Assembly: GCA_022648685.1 (NCBI GenBank)
Contig: JALCMW010000007.1
Location: 36,986-100,985 of the forward strand
Length of the DNA: 64,000 nt
Direction: 5' to 3'
Source: Bacteroidales bacterium
GTDB lineage: Bacteria; Bacteroidota; Bacteroidia; Bacteroidales; UBA932
Positions within the stretch are counted from its first letter, which is position 1; each line of letters begins with the position of its first letter. The notes under the pieces are model-generated. The model saw only the letters and a list, made by a program, of their open reading frames with translations. It did not search any database and was not told the DNA's origin. The position numbers were made by a program, and so were the translations under genes. Positions 26,608-35,802 of the stretch are shown here, one piece after another.

Positions 26608-29051
26608 CAGGCAGAAGCGTCGGGGAGTTGCTGGAGAATGCTTCGTTCAAGACAAAGACGCTTAATTGCCATGGTTGCGAGAACAACTGCCTGGTGATCA
26701 AATACGATTTCGGCGGGTCAAAGGTATACTATTCTGGAAACAGATGCGAGAAAATATTCAACAACGGTGGAAAAGCCCTGAAAAAAGGGGCGGACGCCTA
26801 TGAAAAAAAATTTAAGCTTCTGTTCGACAGGGCAGGCGGTGCAATAAACGGGGGTTCGGAAAAAATAGGGATACCCCGTGTCCTGAATATGTATGAAGAC
26901 TTTCCTTTCTGGCATACTTTGTTTACTGAATGCGGCTTCGAAGTCGTGTTGTCCGATCCTTCGAATATGAAAGAATATGAGGAAAACGCCAGGATGGTGA
27001 TGTCTGACAATATCTGTTTCCCGGCGAAACTCGTACATGCGCACATTTCCAATCTGGCAGCCAAAGGAGTGGACAGGATATTCTTCCCGTTCGTAGTACA
27101 CGGACCTAAAGGTAAAGACCAGAACAGCTATAATTGTCCGGTGGTGGCCGGTTATTCCCAAGTCATAAAGGGAAGCGGGAACATTGATATACGTATAGAC
27201 GACCCGACTATCTCAATGAAAGACGGGGCGCTATTCAAGAAGCAATGCAGGGATTATCTGAAAAGTCTGGGCATAAACGACAGAGTTGCCGGCAAAGCTT
27301 TCAGAAAAGCATCGGAGAAAATGCTTTCGTTCGAAAAGGAGATATGCGAATACAATAAGTCGATATTGGAACGCAAAGTTCCCGGAACTCTTACAATAAT
27401 GCTGGCGGGACGGCCTTATCATACCGATCCACTGATCCAGCATCAGGTTGGCGAAATGATTGCAGGGATGGGAATAGATGTAATAACCGATGATATAGTC
27501 AGGGATATGGAAATAGGCCTTGAAGATGTCAATTTCCTTTCGCAATGGACATATACCAACAGAATCCTCAGAGCGGCAAAATGGTGTTCCATGCAGGGAC
27601 CGGAAATCCAATTTGTTGAATTGACGTCATTCGGCTGCGGTCCTGACGCGTTTCTTATCGATGCACTGAGAGATCTGCTGATGCGTCATGGTAAAAGTCT
27701 GACCATCCTGAAATTGGATGACATAAACAATGTCGGATCCATGAAACTGAGAATCAGATCCCTGGTTGACAGCCTGAAGCTTGCAGGAGGAAAGGCTTCA
27801 TTGAAGCACGAAGAGAAAGCCTTTGCCACCACGCCACCTTTTCTCGAAGAAGACAGGAAAAGGACTATCATCGCTCCTTATTTCACTCCTTTCCTGTCTC
27901 CATTGATTCCAGCCGTAATGAAAAAGCTTGGGTTGAATGTGGTATGTCTTCCGATGAGCGATCAGGACTCTGCGAACCTGGGATTGAAATATGCAAACAA
28001 TGAGGTCTGTTATCCGGCCACCCTTATTGTCGGAGATATAATAAAAGCTTTGAGCAAGGGCAATTATACTACTTCGGATACTGCAGTAGCCATGACACAG
28101 ACTGGAGGCCAATGCCGTGCCAGCAATTACCTGTCACTGATAAAAAAGGCCATGTCAGATGCCGGATACGGAAATGTTCCCGTAATCTCGGTTTCTTTCG
28201 AAAGCGGCATAAACAATTACCAGCCCGGCTTCAAGGTCAACTGGCAGAAAGTCCTTCCAGTGGCATTGTATGCAATCCTTTTCGGAGACTGTCTGGCAAA
28301 ACTGTACTATCCTGCCTTGGTAAGGCAAAAGCCCGGAACGGATGCAAAGGCCCTGAAAGATCATTTTATGCAGAGGGCCGCCGGACTCATAGACAACGAT
28401 CAATACAAACTGTTGCTGCCTCTGATTTCTGAAGCTGCGGGAGCCTTCAACGAAATTTCGGATGATTCGATCCATAAGAGGGTCGGTATAGTGGGGGAAA
28501 TATTCCTGAAATTCAATCCTTTCGCCCACAGAAACCTGATAGACTGGCTGTCGGAAAGAGGTGTGGAAGTAGTCCCTCCTATCTTATGCGATTTTTTCAT
28601 TCAATATTTCGTCAACAGGAAAACGAATTCGGCAAAGAAAATCGAAAGGGACAGGATACCTGCCGTAATCATGGACGGACTTTATTCAATGCTTAGAAAA
28701 CGGATAAAAGGATTCGAGAAAGCTTGCGGTTCCTTCAGATATTTCAGGCCTTTCGAAGATATATTCGATGAAGCCAGATTGGCTTCAGATGCCATTTCGC
28801 TTAGTTCACAGTTCGGCGAAGGTTGGCTTCTTCCCGGAGAGATCGGAGCCCTTTACAAATCCGGAGTACGAAACGTACTTTCGCTACAGCCTTTCGGATG
28901 CATAGCCAATCACATAGTAGTCAGGGGTATAGAGAAAAAAATAAAGAGACTTTATTCCGATATCAATATGCTGGCTATCGATTTCGATTTCGGCGTGAGC
29001 GAAGTAAACATAATAAACAGGCTGCTGCTTTTTACAGACAACCTGAGATAA
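26589..29051 (+). CDS. CoA-activase-associated protein, DUF2229 and HgdB-like (second part)
   Basis: An 820-residue protein matching the C-terminal half of large activase proteins. It opens with a cysteine cluster (NCHGCENNCLV and SGNRCEKIF), followed by DUF2229-type sequence (IGIPRVLNMYEDFPFW, SDNICFPAKLVHAHI, FPFV) and a dehydratase-like region (MTQTGGQCRASNYLSLIKKA). The cysteines suggest an iron-sulfur site that takes electrons from the activase. The open frame reaches back to 26571, overlapping the previous ORF; GAGG lies directly before the ATG, too close for good initiation. So this is either a translationally coupled separate subunit or one polypeptide split by a -1 frameshift or a sequencing error near the A-run at 26573. 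Confidence 0.8.
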   Translation: MCSDNITGRSVGELLENASFKTKTLNCHGCENNCLVIKYDFGGSKVYYSGNRCEKIFNNGGKALKKGADAYEKKFKLLFDRAGGAINGGSEKIGIPRVLNMYEDFPFWHTLFTECGFEVVLSDPSNMKEYEENARMVMSDNICFPAKLVHAHISNLAAKGVDRIFFPFVVHGPKGKDQNSYNCPVVAGYSQVIKGSGNIDIRIDDPTISMKDGALFKKQCRDYLKSLGINDRVAGKAFRKASEKMLSFEKEICEYNKSILERKVPGTLTIMLAGRPYHTDPLIQHQVGEMIAGMGIDVITDDIVRDMEIGLEDVNFLSQWTYTNRILRAAKWCSMQGPEIQFVELTSFGCGPDAFLIDALRDLLMRHGKSLTILKLDDINNVGSMKLRIRSLVDSLKLAGGKASLKHEEKAFATTPPFLEEDRKRTIIAPYFTPFLSPLIPAVMKKLGLNVVCLPMSDQDSANLGLKYANNEVCYPATLIVGDIIKALSKGNYTTSDTAVAMTQTGGQCRASNYLSLIKKAMSDAGYGNVPVISVSFESGINNYQPGFKVNWQKVLPVALYAILFGDCLAKLYYPALVRQKPGTDAKALKDHFMQRAAGLIDNDQYKLLLPLISEAAGAFNEISDDSIHKRVGIVGEIFLKFNPFAHRNLIDWLSERGVEVVPPILCDFFIQYFVNRKTNSAKKIERDRIPAVIMDGLYSMLRKRIKGFEKACGSFRYFRPFEDIFDEARLASDAISLSSQFGEGWLLPGEIGALYKSGVRNVLSLQPFGCIANHIVVRGIEKKIKRLYSDINMLAIDFDFGVSEVNIINRLLLFTDNLR

Positions 29052-29088
29052 TCCGGAACAATTGATATTCACTGTATAACGAAAAAAT

Positions 29089-29769
29089 ATGGAAGATACG
29101 AAACAGACGGAAATGGAAGCGCAGATAGTGGATGCCGCAAATAAAGTATTCCTAGAGAAAGGCTTCAATGAAACGCATATGAGCATGATTGCCGAAGCTG
29201 CCGGAATCAACAGGCCTACTTTGTATTATTATTACAGGACGAAAGAGAAACTTTTCCAGTCGGTATTCAAAAATATCGTATCTTCTTTCATTCCCAGGGT
29301 AGTTGACATCCTGCACGAAGATATTCCCATAAAAGAAAGGCTGACTATGCTTATGGACACTTATCTCGAAGCTTTTATGAATCATCCAAATCTGCCCGCT
29401 TTCATTATCAAGGAAATCAAGCGCGATTCCGGACATCTGATCAAGACCGTATACGAATTGCATCTGGAATCCTATCTCAATGATGTTATAAATGTCATAA
29501 ATACTGAAAAAGAGAAAGAAACAATCAAGGATATTCCCCTGTTTACCATTTTTTTCAGTCTGTACGGACTGCTTGCAACCCCTTTCCTGACACGTGACCT
29601 GGCGGAAGCCATATTTCTGAAGCCTGCCCCGGATTCAGAGAATTCCGGTCTCCCGTTCCAGAACGGAAAACCGGTATCGCCATGGCATGTCGCCTACGAT
29701 TACAAAGAACTGATAAGGAAATGGGAACCCTATGCGGTTTCGGAGTTATGCTCCCTATTACTTAAATAA
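29089..29769 (+). CDS. TetR/AcrR-family transcriptional regulator
   Basis: A 226-residue protein. The N-terminal helix-turn-helix (about 12-60) is clear: QIVDAANKVFLEKGFNETHM, then IAEAAGINRPTLYYYYRTKE. The C-terminal ligand domain is all-helical with no recognised ligand motif. It lies 37 bp after the activase gene and 2 bp before the exporter gene, so it is in the operon. It probably represses the operon promoter through the palindromes at 24741-24771 and is released by a substrate or product of the pathway; the ligand is unknown. Confidence 0.92.
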   Translation: MEDTKQTEMEAQIVDAANKVFLEKGFNETHMSMIAEAAGINRPTLYYYYRTKEKLFQSVFKNIVSSFIPRVVDILHEDIPIKERLTMLMDTYLEAFMNHPNLPAFIIKEIKRDSGHLIKTVYELHLESYLNDVINVINTEKEKETIKDIPLFTIFFSLYGLLATPFLTRDLAEAIFLKPAPDSENSGLPFQNGKPVSPWHVAYDYKELIRKWEPYAVSELCSLLLK

Positions 29770-29771
29770 CG

Positions 29772-30482
29772 ATGTACGTTATACTTGTATTGATTGGCCT
29801 TGTCGCCGGTTTCCTTTCCGGTTCGATCGGGTTCGGAGGCGGGATGATACTGCTTCCTGTCATTACCTATTTCTATGGAGTGGAAGTCGCCGTACCCGTA
29901 TCCACAATAGCCCAGTTGATGAGTAATCTTTCCAGAACCGTAATGGGATTCGGACAGATAAAGTGGAAAGAGGTGGGGCGGTTCCTTATTCTTGCCGTTC
30001 CTTTCACTATCATGGGAGCCTACGGATTCGCCGTGGTTCCTAAAAAGCCTATGACAATACTCCTGTGCATAGGATTGATAATATTTTCAATTCTCAAACT
30101 GAGAGGCAAGATGCATCTGCCTTCCAAACCGGCCACAATGATAATAGGAGGAGGGATAACCGGGTTTATCAACGGTTTGCTCGGGATATCCGGCCCTTTG
30201 AGCAGTGCCGCTTATCAGACACTGGAACTGGCTCCGGTTGCATATATAGCAAGCGAAGCGACTTCGGCTGTTGTAATGCATATAGTCAAAGCCGTAGTAT
30301 ACGGAAAACTGAATCTCATGAACAGCCACATCTTCATGAACGGCTTATTCATAGGGGCAGCCATGATTGTCGGCAATTTCATAGCAATGAAGCTGATAAG
30401 GAATATAAACAAAAAGAGATACAAGACTATCGTGGCCGTAATGATGATCGCCGTCTCCTTGTGGCTTATGATTTCCGTCTAG
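29772..30482 (+). CDS. TauE/SafE-family membrane exporter
   Basis: A 236-residue integral membrane protein with about seven to eight helices. The two family repeats start with AGFLSGSIGFGGGMILLPVI and TGFINGLLGISGPLSSAAY. Members move organosulfonates, sulfite, sulfoacetate or other small organic anions across the inner membrane. It is coupled to the TetR gene (2 bp gap), which suggests that it moves the substrate or product of the activase-dependent reaction. The transported compound cannot be read from the sequence. Confidence 0.88.
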   Translation: MYVILVLIGLVAGFLSGSIGFGGGMILLPVITYFYGVEVAVPVSTIAQLMSNLSRTVMGFGQIKWKEVGRFLILAVPFTIMGAYGFAVVPKKPMTILLCIGLIIFSILKLRGKMHLPSKPATMIIGGGITGFINGLLGISGPLSSAAYQTLELAPVAYIASEATSAVVMHIVKAVVYGKLNLMNSHIFMNGLFIGAAMIVGNFIAMKLIRNINKKRYKTIVAVMMIAVSLWLMISV

Positions 30483-30522
30483 CAATCGGACTCCGGCCTC
30501 TTGACGGGCACATTTTAAACAT

Positions 30523-30578
30523 GATTGCAGATAAACGTAAAGCCCGTTAATCAAGATTACAGATAAACGTAAAGCCCG
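30523..30578. repeat. 32-bp-period direct repeat after the exporter gene
   Basis: GATTGCAGATAAACGTAAAG plus CCCG recurs as GATTACAGATAAACGTAAAG plus CCCG 32 bp later (one difference in 24). It is followed to about 30715 by a degenerate run of CCGG and CTATTTGAAATCC motifs. No gene is seen between the exporter stop and 30704. Confidence 0.6.
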
Positions 30579-30703
30579 GCTACAATCCAAGCCGGATCAG
30601 TTGAAATCCAATAAATCCGGTAAATCCGGTTCTATTTGGAATCCGACAAATCCGTTACCTCCGGCTATTTGAAATCCTGCTATTTGAAACCCGGCACATA
30701 CGG

Positions 30704-31120
30704 CTATTTGAAATCCTTTTTAATCTTGTATTCAGACAAGATTTCTTTTACCTGTTCGTCAGTGAAACCTGTGGTTTCCATTTTCATGAGATATGATTTG
30801 GAAGAATCTTTGGTTTCGGGAATAAAAGATATTATTTCCCAGCCTTCCCTGCCCAGAAAATTAAGTCCGGCGATCGGGGAATTGAAAACGATGTATTTGC
30901 CATTTTCATCTACCAGAGCCAACGGCGTATTCAGCACCCCTGCCGGGACTTTCCTGCCGAAATCCATTTCCATCCGGCATTTTCCGTCTTTGAGATTCAC
31001 GGAGACGAATGATACTTCCGTATAAACGAATGTCTTATGCGTCTGGGCCGATGCCGCCGTCATTACTGCGAAAGCGAATATCGCTGACAATAAGAATTTA
31101 CAAATAAAGGACTTTTTCAT
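30704..31120 (-). CDS. small exported protein, DUF4177-like, unknown function
   Basis: The ATG at 31120 begins MKKSFICKFLLSAIFAFAVM, a signal peptide with a likely signal peptidase I site at TAASAQ, so this start is chosen over the one at 31207. The mature part of about 115 residues has a conserved-looking centre, NFLGREGWEIISFIPETKD and SYLMKMET, that resembles the 'L...G.EGWELV' core of DUF4177 small proteins. The charged C-terminus is TDEQVKEILSEYKIKKDFK. Function unknown; periplasmic location is predicted. It appears to be monocistronic. Confidence 0.7.
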   Translation of the reverse strand: MKKSFICKFLLSAIFAFAVMTAASAQTHKTFVYTEVSFVSVNLKDGKCRMEMDFGRKVPAGVLNTPLALVDENGKYIVFNSPIAGLNFLGREGWEIISFIPETKDSSKSYLMKMETTGFTDEQVKEILSEYKIKKDFK

Positions 31121-31654
31121 TTTACTATTGGTTGTTTTATCTTTTTCGATTTTGATATTTCCACTTAAATCTTTCTCACCTAGACATTGCCACTTCATCA
31201 TCTTCACTTAGTCATTGCCACTTCATCATTGGATGACATATAAGGCTACTCCAATTTCCCATTATATAACTGGTTCCCCTTATACGGATATCCATGCCTT
31301 ATCCCAATACAGACATTCCTGCCTTATCCCGGAAATTTTCCGTTTGATCTTGCATGGATATAACAATACTGTTAAATTCAGAATATATGCACTATTATTC
31401 CCTATTATATTTTCCGCTATGTTCCTGATATATTACCTGCTACAGTCCGTACAGATTAACTGACTACACTATTAAGGATTACACTTCCGCAAATATACCC
31501 AGTTGTATCTCGTACTGTTTACAGGCTTTTACAGATTGCCATATTTTCCGCAAAGTATACTAATTGCAAAAATATATATAAAATCCGGCATTTTCCGGAT
31601 AATCCTGCCAAAAAGCAAAAACACCCAAAGACGACAACTGCAGACCAACAGACA
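31121..31654. other. gene-free AT-rich interval with a 28-bp tandem repeat
   Basis: No supported gene. CATTGCCACTTCATCAT occurs at 31185-31201 and again at 31213-31229 (28-bp period). A short inverted repeat ATCCGG-CATTTT-CCGGAT lies at 31583-31600. The rest is AT-rich and in part should hold the promoter of the minus-strand exported protein. Confidence 0.55.
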
Positions 31655-31894
31655 CTAAATCTTATCCGGAATAAGAATCCTCATATCGGAACAGATTACA
31701 GTGTCCATACGAACGAGAGGCAAAATGAAGCGATTCAAATCTGTCCCCTCAGTCTTTGCAAACAGGATTCCTCTGGCCGTACTAACCGCAAGTCCTTCGA
31801 TATGATAAAGGAAATCTTTAGGGATGACTACAAAACCATCTTGTTTAATAGATTCCCATGTATCAAACTCTATTTCAAAAAATGACGGGACCAC
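31655..31894 (-). CDS. SecB-like domain fragment, possibly truncated
   Basis: A 79-residue ORF that starts with GTG. The run IPKDFLYHIEGLAVSTARGI followed by LFAKTEGT and FILPLVRMDTVI resembles the C-terminal half of SecB-like proteins of Bacteroidota, which are about 140-150 residues. An in-frame stop lies ten codons before the GTG, and no N-terminal half is readable in the adjacent frames. It may be a truncated gene or a short stand-alone protein. SecB-like proteins act as export chaperones or as antitoxin partners; nothing here shows which. Identification is from memory of the family and is tentative. Confidence 0.4.
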   Translation of the reverse strand: MVPSFFEIEFDTWESIKQDGFVVIPKDFLYHIEGLAVSTARGILFAKTEGTDLNRFILPLVRMDTVICSDMRILIPDKI

Positions 31895-32017
31895 GGGAAC
31901 CCGTAATATGAAATGGAGAAGTTACAGACAAGAGGTGATCAAACATAACAAAGAGCAGGAATTGAAAATTTCTGAAAACAGTTTGCCTTTAGCTCATCCT
32001 TCCGGAAAATACCTTCC

Positions 32018-32047
32018 GGTCAACTTAAAACAGGGATAAGACTTGAT
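32018..32047 (-). repeat. dispersed repeat type C, copy 1
   Basis: Read on the minus strand it is TCAAGTCTTATCCCTGTTTT then AAGTTGACC. Two plus-strand copies occur at 60018 and 60138. The shared words are TCAAG-CTTATCC and AAGTTGAC. Confidence 0.6.
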
Positions 32048-32202
32048 AAGTAAACGAAATCCAGTGATAAGGGATTTCACAACAGATAAATTAAATTTAG
32101 CAACTATCGGTTATATCAATAAACTTAGTCAACTTTTTTCCGGCATTTAGCACTTTCCCGATAAATTTCAATTGTACTTCGCTCGCCATCTCCATCATAC
32201 TC

Positions 32203-32340
32203 TTAGATGTACTCTGAATAGCTCGCTCTCTTTACCTGTTCTTTTGGAATCTTGTAATAATGATTGATTAATTCCACTTTCACACCCCTATGGTATAGAT
32301 TCATTATACCGGTGTCTTCCATTCTGCTTTTTCCTTCCAT
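32203..32340 (-). pseudogene. short unknown ORF, probably a remnant
   Basis: The frame from an ATG at 32340 ends IPKEQVKRASYSEYI-stop. After the TAA the same frame continues for 25 more protein-like residues (EYDGDGERSTIEIYRE...) before the next stop near 32128. That pattern suggests a gene broken by a nonsense change. I do not recognise the family. The upstream part of the track ORF (to 32403) runs into repeat A and is not counted. Confidence 0.25.
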
Positions 32341-32350
32341 TTCTTTCCTT

Positions 32351-32565
32351 TTTGGTTGTCCAACTTTTGGGGTGCGCTCCAAAAAATCATGGAAGGCGGC
32401 CATGCCCCCAATAGCTTAAATACTTAATAATTAGTAACTTGACCTTTGGAGAGCATGGACAGGTCGGGTATTTTGAGGGGGGCTGGCCATGGAGCCAACG
32501 GGTTAAAGACCTCATAATTAACAACTTAACCCTCGGGAGGCATGGACAGCTCTAGCAAAAAAGTG
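32351..32565. repeat. dispersed hairpin repeat type A, copy 2 (two tandem units)
   Basis: Unit 1 is 32395-32464 and unit 2 is 32481-32551. They align with each other and with copies 1 and 3. In unit 2, GCTGGCCATG pairs with CATGGACAGC (9 of 10) and inside it GGGTTAA pairs with TTAACCC (7 of 7). The upstream flank with GTGCGCTCCA and the downstream GCAAAAAAGTGCA match copy 1. Confidence 0.8.
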
Positions 32566-32691
32566 CACGGTAACAGTGAGAATGCAGAAACAAGGCATTT
32601 AAGGTTCTGTTTATTGTGCACGTAAGGCGGATCGATAAGCAAATCGGTAGAAGGACAGAATGACAGCTCTTCAGAAGGGTCAATAGGCAGA

Positions 32692-35600
32692 TCATCTGAC
32701 GGAATCGGAAAGCGGATTAGCAACTGGGTCGGGAGATGAATCGGAAGGCGGATCGGTACGGAAGGTCTTGAACAGCAAGGTGGGATAGACGACAAGCAGA
32801 AGCGGCAGAGCTACGATGAAGCCACCTATGACTGCGATCGCAAGGGGCTGGTGCATCTGGGCCCCGGTACCGATTCCCAATGCAAGAGGCATAAGAGCTG
32901 CAACAGCACTTAAAGCCGTCATGAGTTTGGGACGGAGCCTCGTACTGATTGCATAGACAATGGCTCTTTCCTTGTTCTTTTCTTTGAGACTTTCATGGAA
33001 CTGCAGATATGTAAAAATGGCATTCTCCCCTATGATTCCCACGATCATTATCAATCCCGTATAGCTCCCGACATTAAGCGGAGTCCCCGTAAGAAACAGC
33101 AGGATATAACTTCCCGATATCCCCAATATGGAAATGAACATTATTATCAAAGCGGAAATGACGTCACGGAACAAGAATAGAATCACGGTAAAGACCAGAA
33201 GGCAGGCAATGATCAAAATAAGCAGAAGTTCCCCGAAAGATTTCTGCTGCCCGGCATAAGATCCACCGTACACTATCTCGTATCCAGGGAGTAATTTAAG
33301 GTTCAGATTTATCTGCTTTCTTATATTCTTGACTGTCCCTCCGAGATCATTACCGTCAAGACGGGCGGTAACTGTACCGACATTCTGCAGATTTTCGCGA
33401 TCTATTTCCGCAGCACCGCCGGTAATATCCACAGACGCAAATTCTTTCAACGGTTTCAATTTTCCGTCAGGCAATGCTATCATACTGTTTTCTATTTCGG
33501 ACAATGAAACGTTGCCGTTGCCGCTGTACAGAATCCTTACGGGAGTAAGTTGCTCCTTATCGAATATATTTCCGACTATGTTCCCGTCAAGGAGCGTCTG
33601 CATCTGATACTGGAAATCCTGAGAAGAGATGCCATATCGACCCAAGACTGAAAGATCGGGAACTATACGCACGGAAGGACCGGCAATCACAATTCCGTCG
33701 AAAACGTCAGCAGTTCCTTTAACTTTTCTTACTATACCGGCAATTTTCCGGGAATATTCGCGAACCGTTTCCTGATCCGGCCCGAAAATCTTTATTTCAA
33801 TCGGCTGGGCGCTGCTCATAAGATCACCGAGCATATCACCTATCACTTGTCCGAAATCCACTGTAAGAGGCAGACCGCTTTCTTCGATCTTTCGTCTTAT
33901 TTCATCGGTTACCTGCAAAGTCGTTTCCTTCCGCGTCTTTTTAAGCTGGATAAGATAATCCCCGCAATTAGGTTCCGTTATGAAAAACCCCATCTGTGTT
34001 CCCGTACGCCTGCTGTACGTTTCCACATCCGGATTGGCCTTAATTATCTTTTCAATCTCATGAAGTTCACTGTCCGTTTCTTCAAGGGACGTTCCGGGAG
34101 GGGAGCTATAATCCATTACAATGCTTCCTTCATCCATCTCAGGCAGGAAACCGGTGCTAATATTAGGAATAATCAAAACCGTGCATACAATCAAAAATGA
34201 TATAAAAAGGTATGATATCCATGGCCTTCTTATAACATATCCTACCCATTTGCGCTCCTTCAGATCACTGTAGACTATCCTTTTCGTACCGGACAGTCCG
34301 GAAATGAAAAGATAGATGGCCGGAAGCAGCAGCCATGTAGTGAAAAATGAACAGACAAGAGCAATGATCATGGTATTTGTCATGACTTTGAAATACGCTC
34401 CGGCCACACCGCTCATAAGCATGAAAGGTAGAAAAATGACGATAGTGCTCAAGGAAGAACCTATCATCGCCCTGAAAAGATAATCCATAGCATCACGGAC
34501 CAGAGTCCCGCTATCTTTACCCGGGTACTCTTCGTGAGTACGATGAATCTGTTCAACGATAACTATCGCATCATCTATGATCAACCCTATCGAAGCCGCA
34601 ATTGCTCCCAGAGTCATTATATTGACCGTCTGTCCGCAGGCATACAAAACCGATATAGTAAGTGAAAGCGTAACCGGTATCGTGATCAGTACCGTAGCGC
34701 TCGCCCTGAATGAGCGAAGAAAAAGAACGGTGACAATCATCGCAAGTAAAAGTCCGATCAAAAGAGCATCCCTGACGCTCTTGATAGCATCGATGACGAA
34801 ATCCGATTGAATATAATACGGAGACAGATTTACATTTTCCGGCATGGATTTCCGCAAAGTTTCGATTTTCTGCCTGATTGCCTTGCCGACATCTATGACA
34901 TTGGCTCCCGGCTGTTGTATTATGGCAATCAGGACACTTTCTTTGCCATTTGCATTTGCCTCTATATATTGTTTGGCAGCATGGATTTCTATTTTCGCTA
35001 TGTCCTTGAAATATATCGTACGTTTAGCGTCGCTTTTGATAACAACATTTTTCAGCTGCTCTATATTTCGCAAGCCGGTATCGGTAAGTGTCAGGTACAA
35101 ATGTCTGTAATCCGAGGAATACCCGTCGGCTTTTATGAAATCCGTATTTGCGGCGGCATTAGCAACTATTTCGGGAGTCAGGCCGAAACGGGACATCGCA
35201 GCCCGGTCCAATACAGCCCAATATTCCTTGTCCCATCCTCCTATGATCTGGATATCACTTACTCCCGCGACTTGGGAAAGCAAGGGTTTGATGGTGTAAA
35301 GTGCCAATTGTTTCAACTCGACAGGAGACATGGAATCCGAAGAAAGCGAATAGCCCATAACGGAAAGAGTGGAAGGATCCATCTTCTCTACAGTGATATC
35401 GGTTCCGGCAGGCAAAGTGTTGCGTATCTGAGCGATGCGCGCTTCTATCCTCTGCTTGCCCAAGTCCATATCGGCATTCCAGGACATCAGTGCCGAGATC
35501 TCACAGCTTCCCCTGCTTGTCGTGCTTTTAAGGACTTTAAGATCGGGCATCTGTTTGATAGCTTCCTCCAGAGGCCTTGTGACCGAAATCTCCATGCGGT

Positions 35601-35802
35601 CTATCGGCTGCTGCCCGGCATCGGCAACCACCTTTATTTTAGGGAATGTGATCTGAGGGAATAATGACGATTTGATATGTGTGAAAGAGAAAATTCCTCC
35701 GCACAAAATCAGTAAAGCTACAAGCAACAATGGTTTCTCGTATTCCGCAAAGAAAGATTTCTTCATCCGAGTGTGATTTTTGTCTTTAACATTTACAGTC
35801 AC
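32692..35802 (-). CDS. RND-family efflux pump, inner-membrane subunit
   Basis: A 1036-residue resistance-nodulation-division transporter that expels substrates using the proton gradient as part of a tripartite pump. It has the usual 12 helices with two large periplasmic loops. TM4 carries the adjacent aspartates D410-D411 in GLIIDDAIVIVEQ, needed for proton relay. The GTG at 35802 overlaps the upstream stop (GTGA); an ATG 12 codons later (MKKSFFAEYEKPLLL) is an equally good start. The C-terminal tail is a low-complexity Pro/Ser/Asp run (DPPSDSSPDPVANPLSDS), unlike typical family members, and merges with repetitive GGATCGG DNA. It resembles the hydrophobic/amphiphilic-efflux group rather than CzcA, but the substrate is not evident. 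Confidence 0.93.
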   Translation of the reverse strand: MTVNVKDKNHTRMKKSFFAEYEKPLLLVALLILCGGIFSFTHIKSSLFPQITFPKIKVVADAGQQPIDRMEISVTRPLEEAIKQMPDLKVLKSTTSRGSCEISALMSWNADMDLGKQRIEARIAQIRNTLPAGTDITVEKMDPSTLSVMGYSLSSDSMSPVELKQLALYTIKPLLSQVAGVSDIQIIGGWDKEYWAVLDRAAMSRFGLTPEIVANAAANTDFIKADGYSSDYRHLYLTLTDTGLRNIEQLKNVVIKSDAKRTIYFKDIAKIEIHAAKQYIEANANGKESVLIAIIQQPGANVIDVGKAIRQKIETLRKSMPENVNLSPYYIQSDFVIDAIKSVRDALLIGLLLAMIVTVLFLRSFRASATVLITIPVTLSLTISVLYACGQTVNIMTLGAIAASIGLIIDDAIVIVEQIHRTHEEYPGKDSGTLVRDAMDYLFRAMIGSSLSTIVIFLPFMLMSGVAGAYFKVMTNTMIIALVCSFFTTWLLLPAIYLFISGLSGTKRIVYSDLKERKWVGYVIRRPWISYLFISFLIVCTVLIIPNISTGFLPEMDEGSIVMDYSSPPGTSLEETDSELHEIEKIIKANPDVETYSRRTGTQMGFFITEPNCGDYLIQLKKTRKETTLQVTDEIRRKIEESGLPLTVDFGQVIGDMLGDLMSSAQPIEIKIFGPDQETVREYSRKIAGIVRKVKGTADVFDGIVIAGPSVRIVPDLSVLGRYGISSQDFQYQMQTLLDGNIVGNIFDKEQLTPVRILYSGNGNVSLSEIENSMIALPDGKLKPLKEFASVDITGGAAEIDRENLQNVGTVTARLDGNDLGGTVKNIRKQINLNLKLLPGYEIVYGGSYAGQQKSFGELLLILIIACLLVFTVILFLFRDVISALIIMFISILGISGSYILLFLTGTPLNVGSYTGLIMIVGIIGENAIFTYLQFHESLKEKNKERAIVYAISTRLRPKLMTALSAVAALMPLALGIGTGAQMHQPLAIAVIGGFIVALPLLLVVYPTLLFKTFRTDPPSDSSPDPVANPLSDSVR

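Larger units (their letters stand above)
31895..32691. other. non-coding or decayed interval with repeats C and A
   Basis: No intact gene recognised. A plus-strand frame (31908-32039, MKWRSYRQEVIKHNKEQE..., 43 residues) and a minus-strand frame at 32203-32340 look protein-like but match nothing I know. The interval carries one type-C repeat (minus orientation) and a two-unit type-A element. The final 100 bp before the RND gene are GC-richer, with repeated GGATCGG-like words. Confidence 0.5.

Noticed and set aside
30483-30703. Terminator for the exporter operon
   Set aside because: The region has direct repeats and a weak CCGGCT/AGCCGG pairing but no convincing stem followed by a T-run.
32203-32403. 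66-residue minus-strand ORF as an intact gene
   Set aside because: Its N-terminal third is encoded by repeat A, and the frame appears to continue past the stop.
34807-35664. 285-residue plus-strand ORF
   Set aside because: Fully antisense to the RND pump gene, with a low-complexity Ile/Tyr/Arg composition and no recognisable motif.
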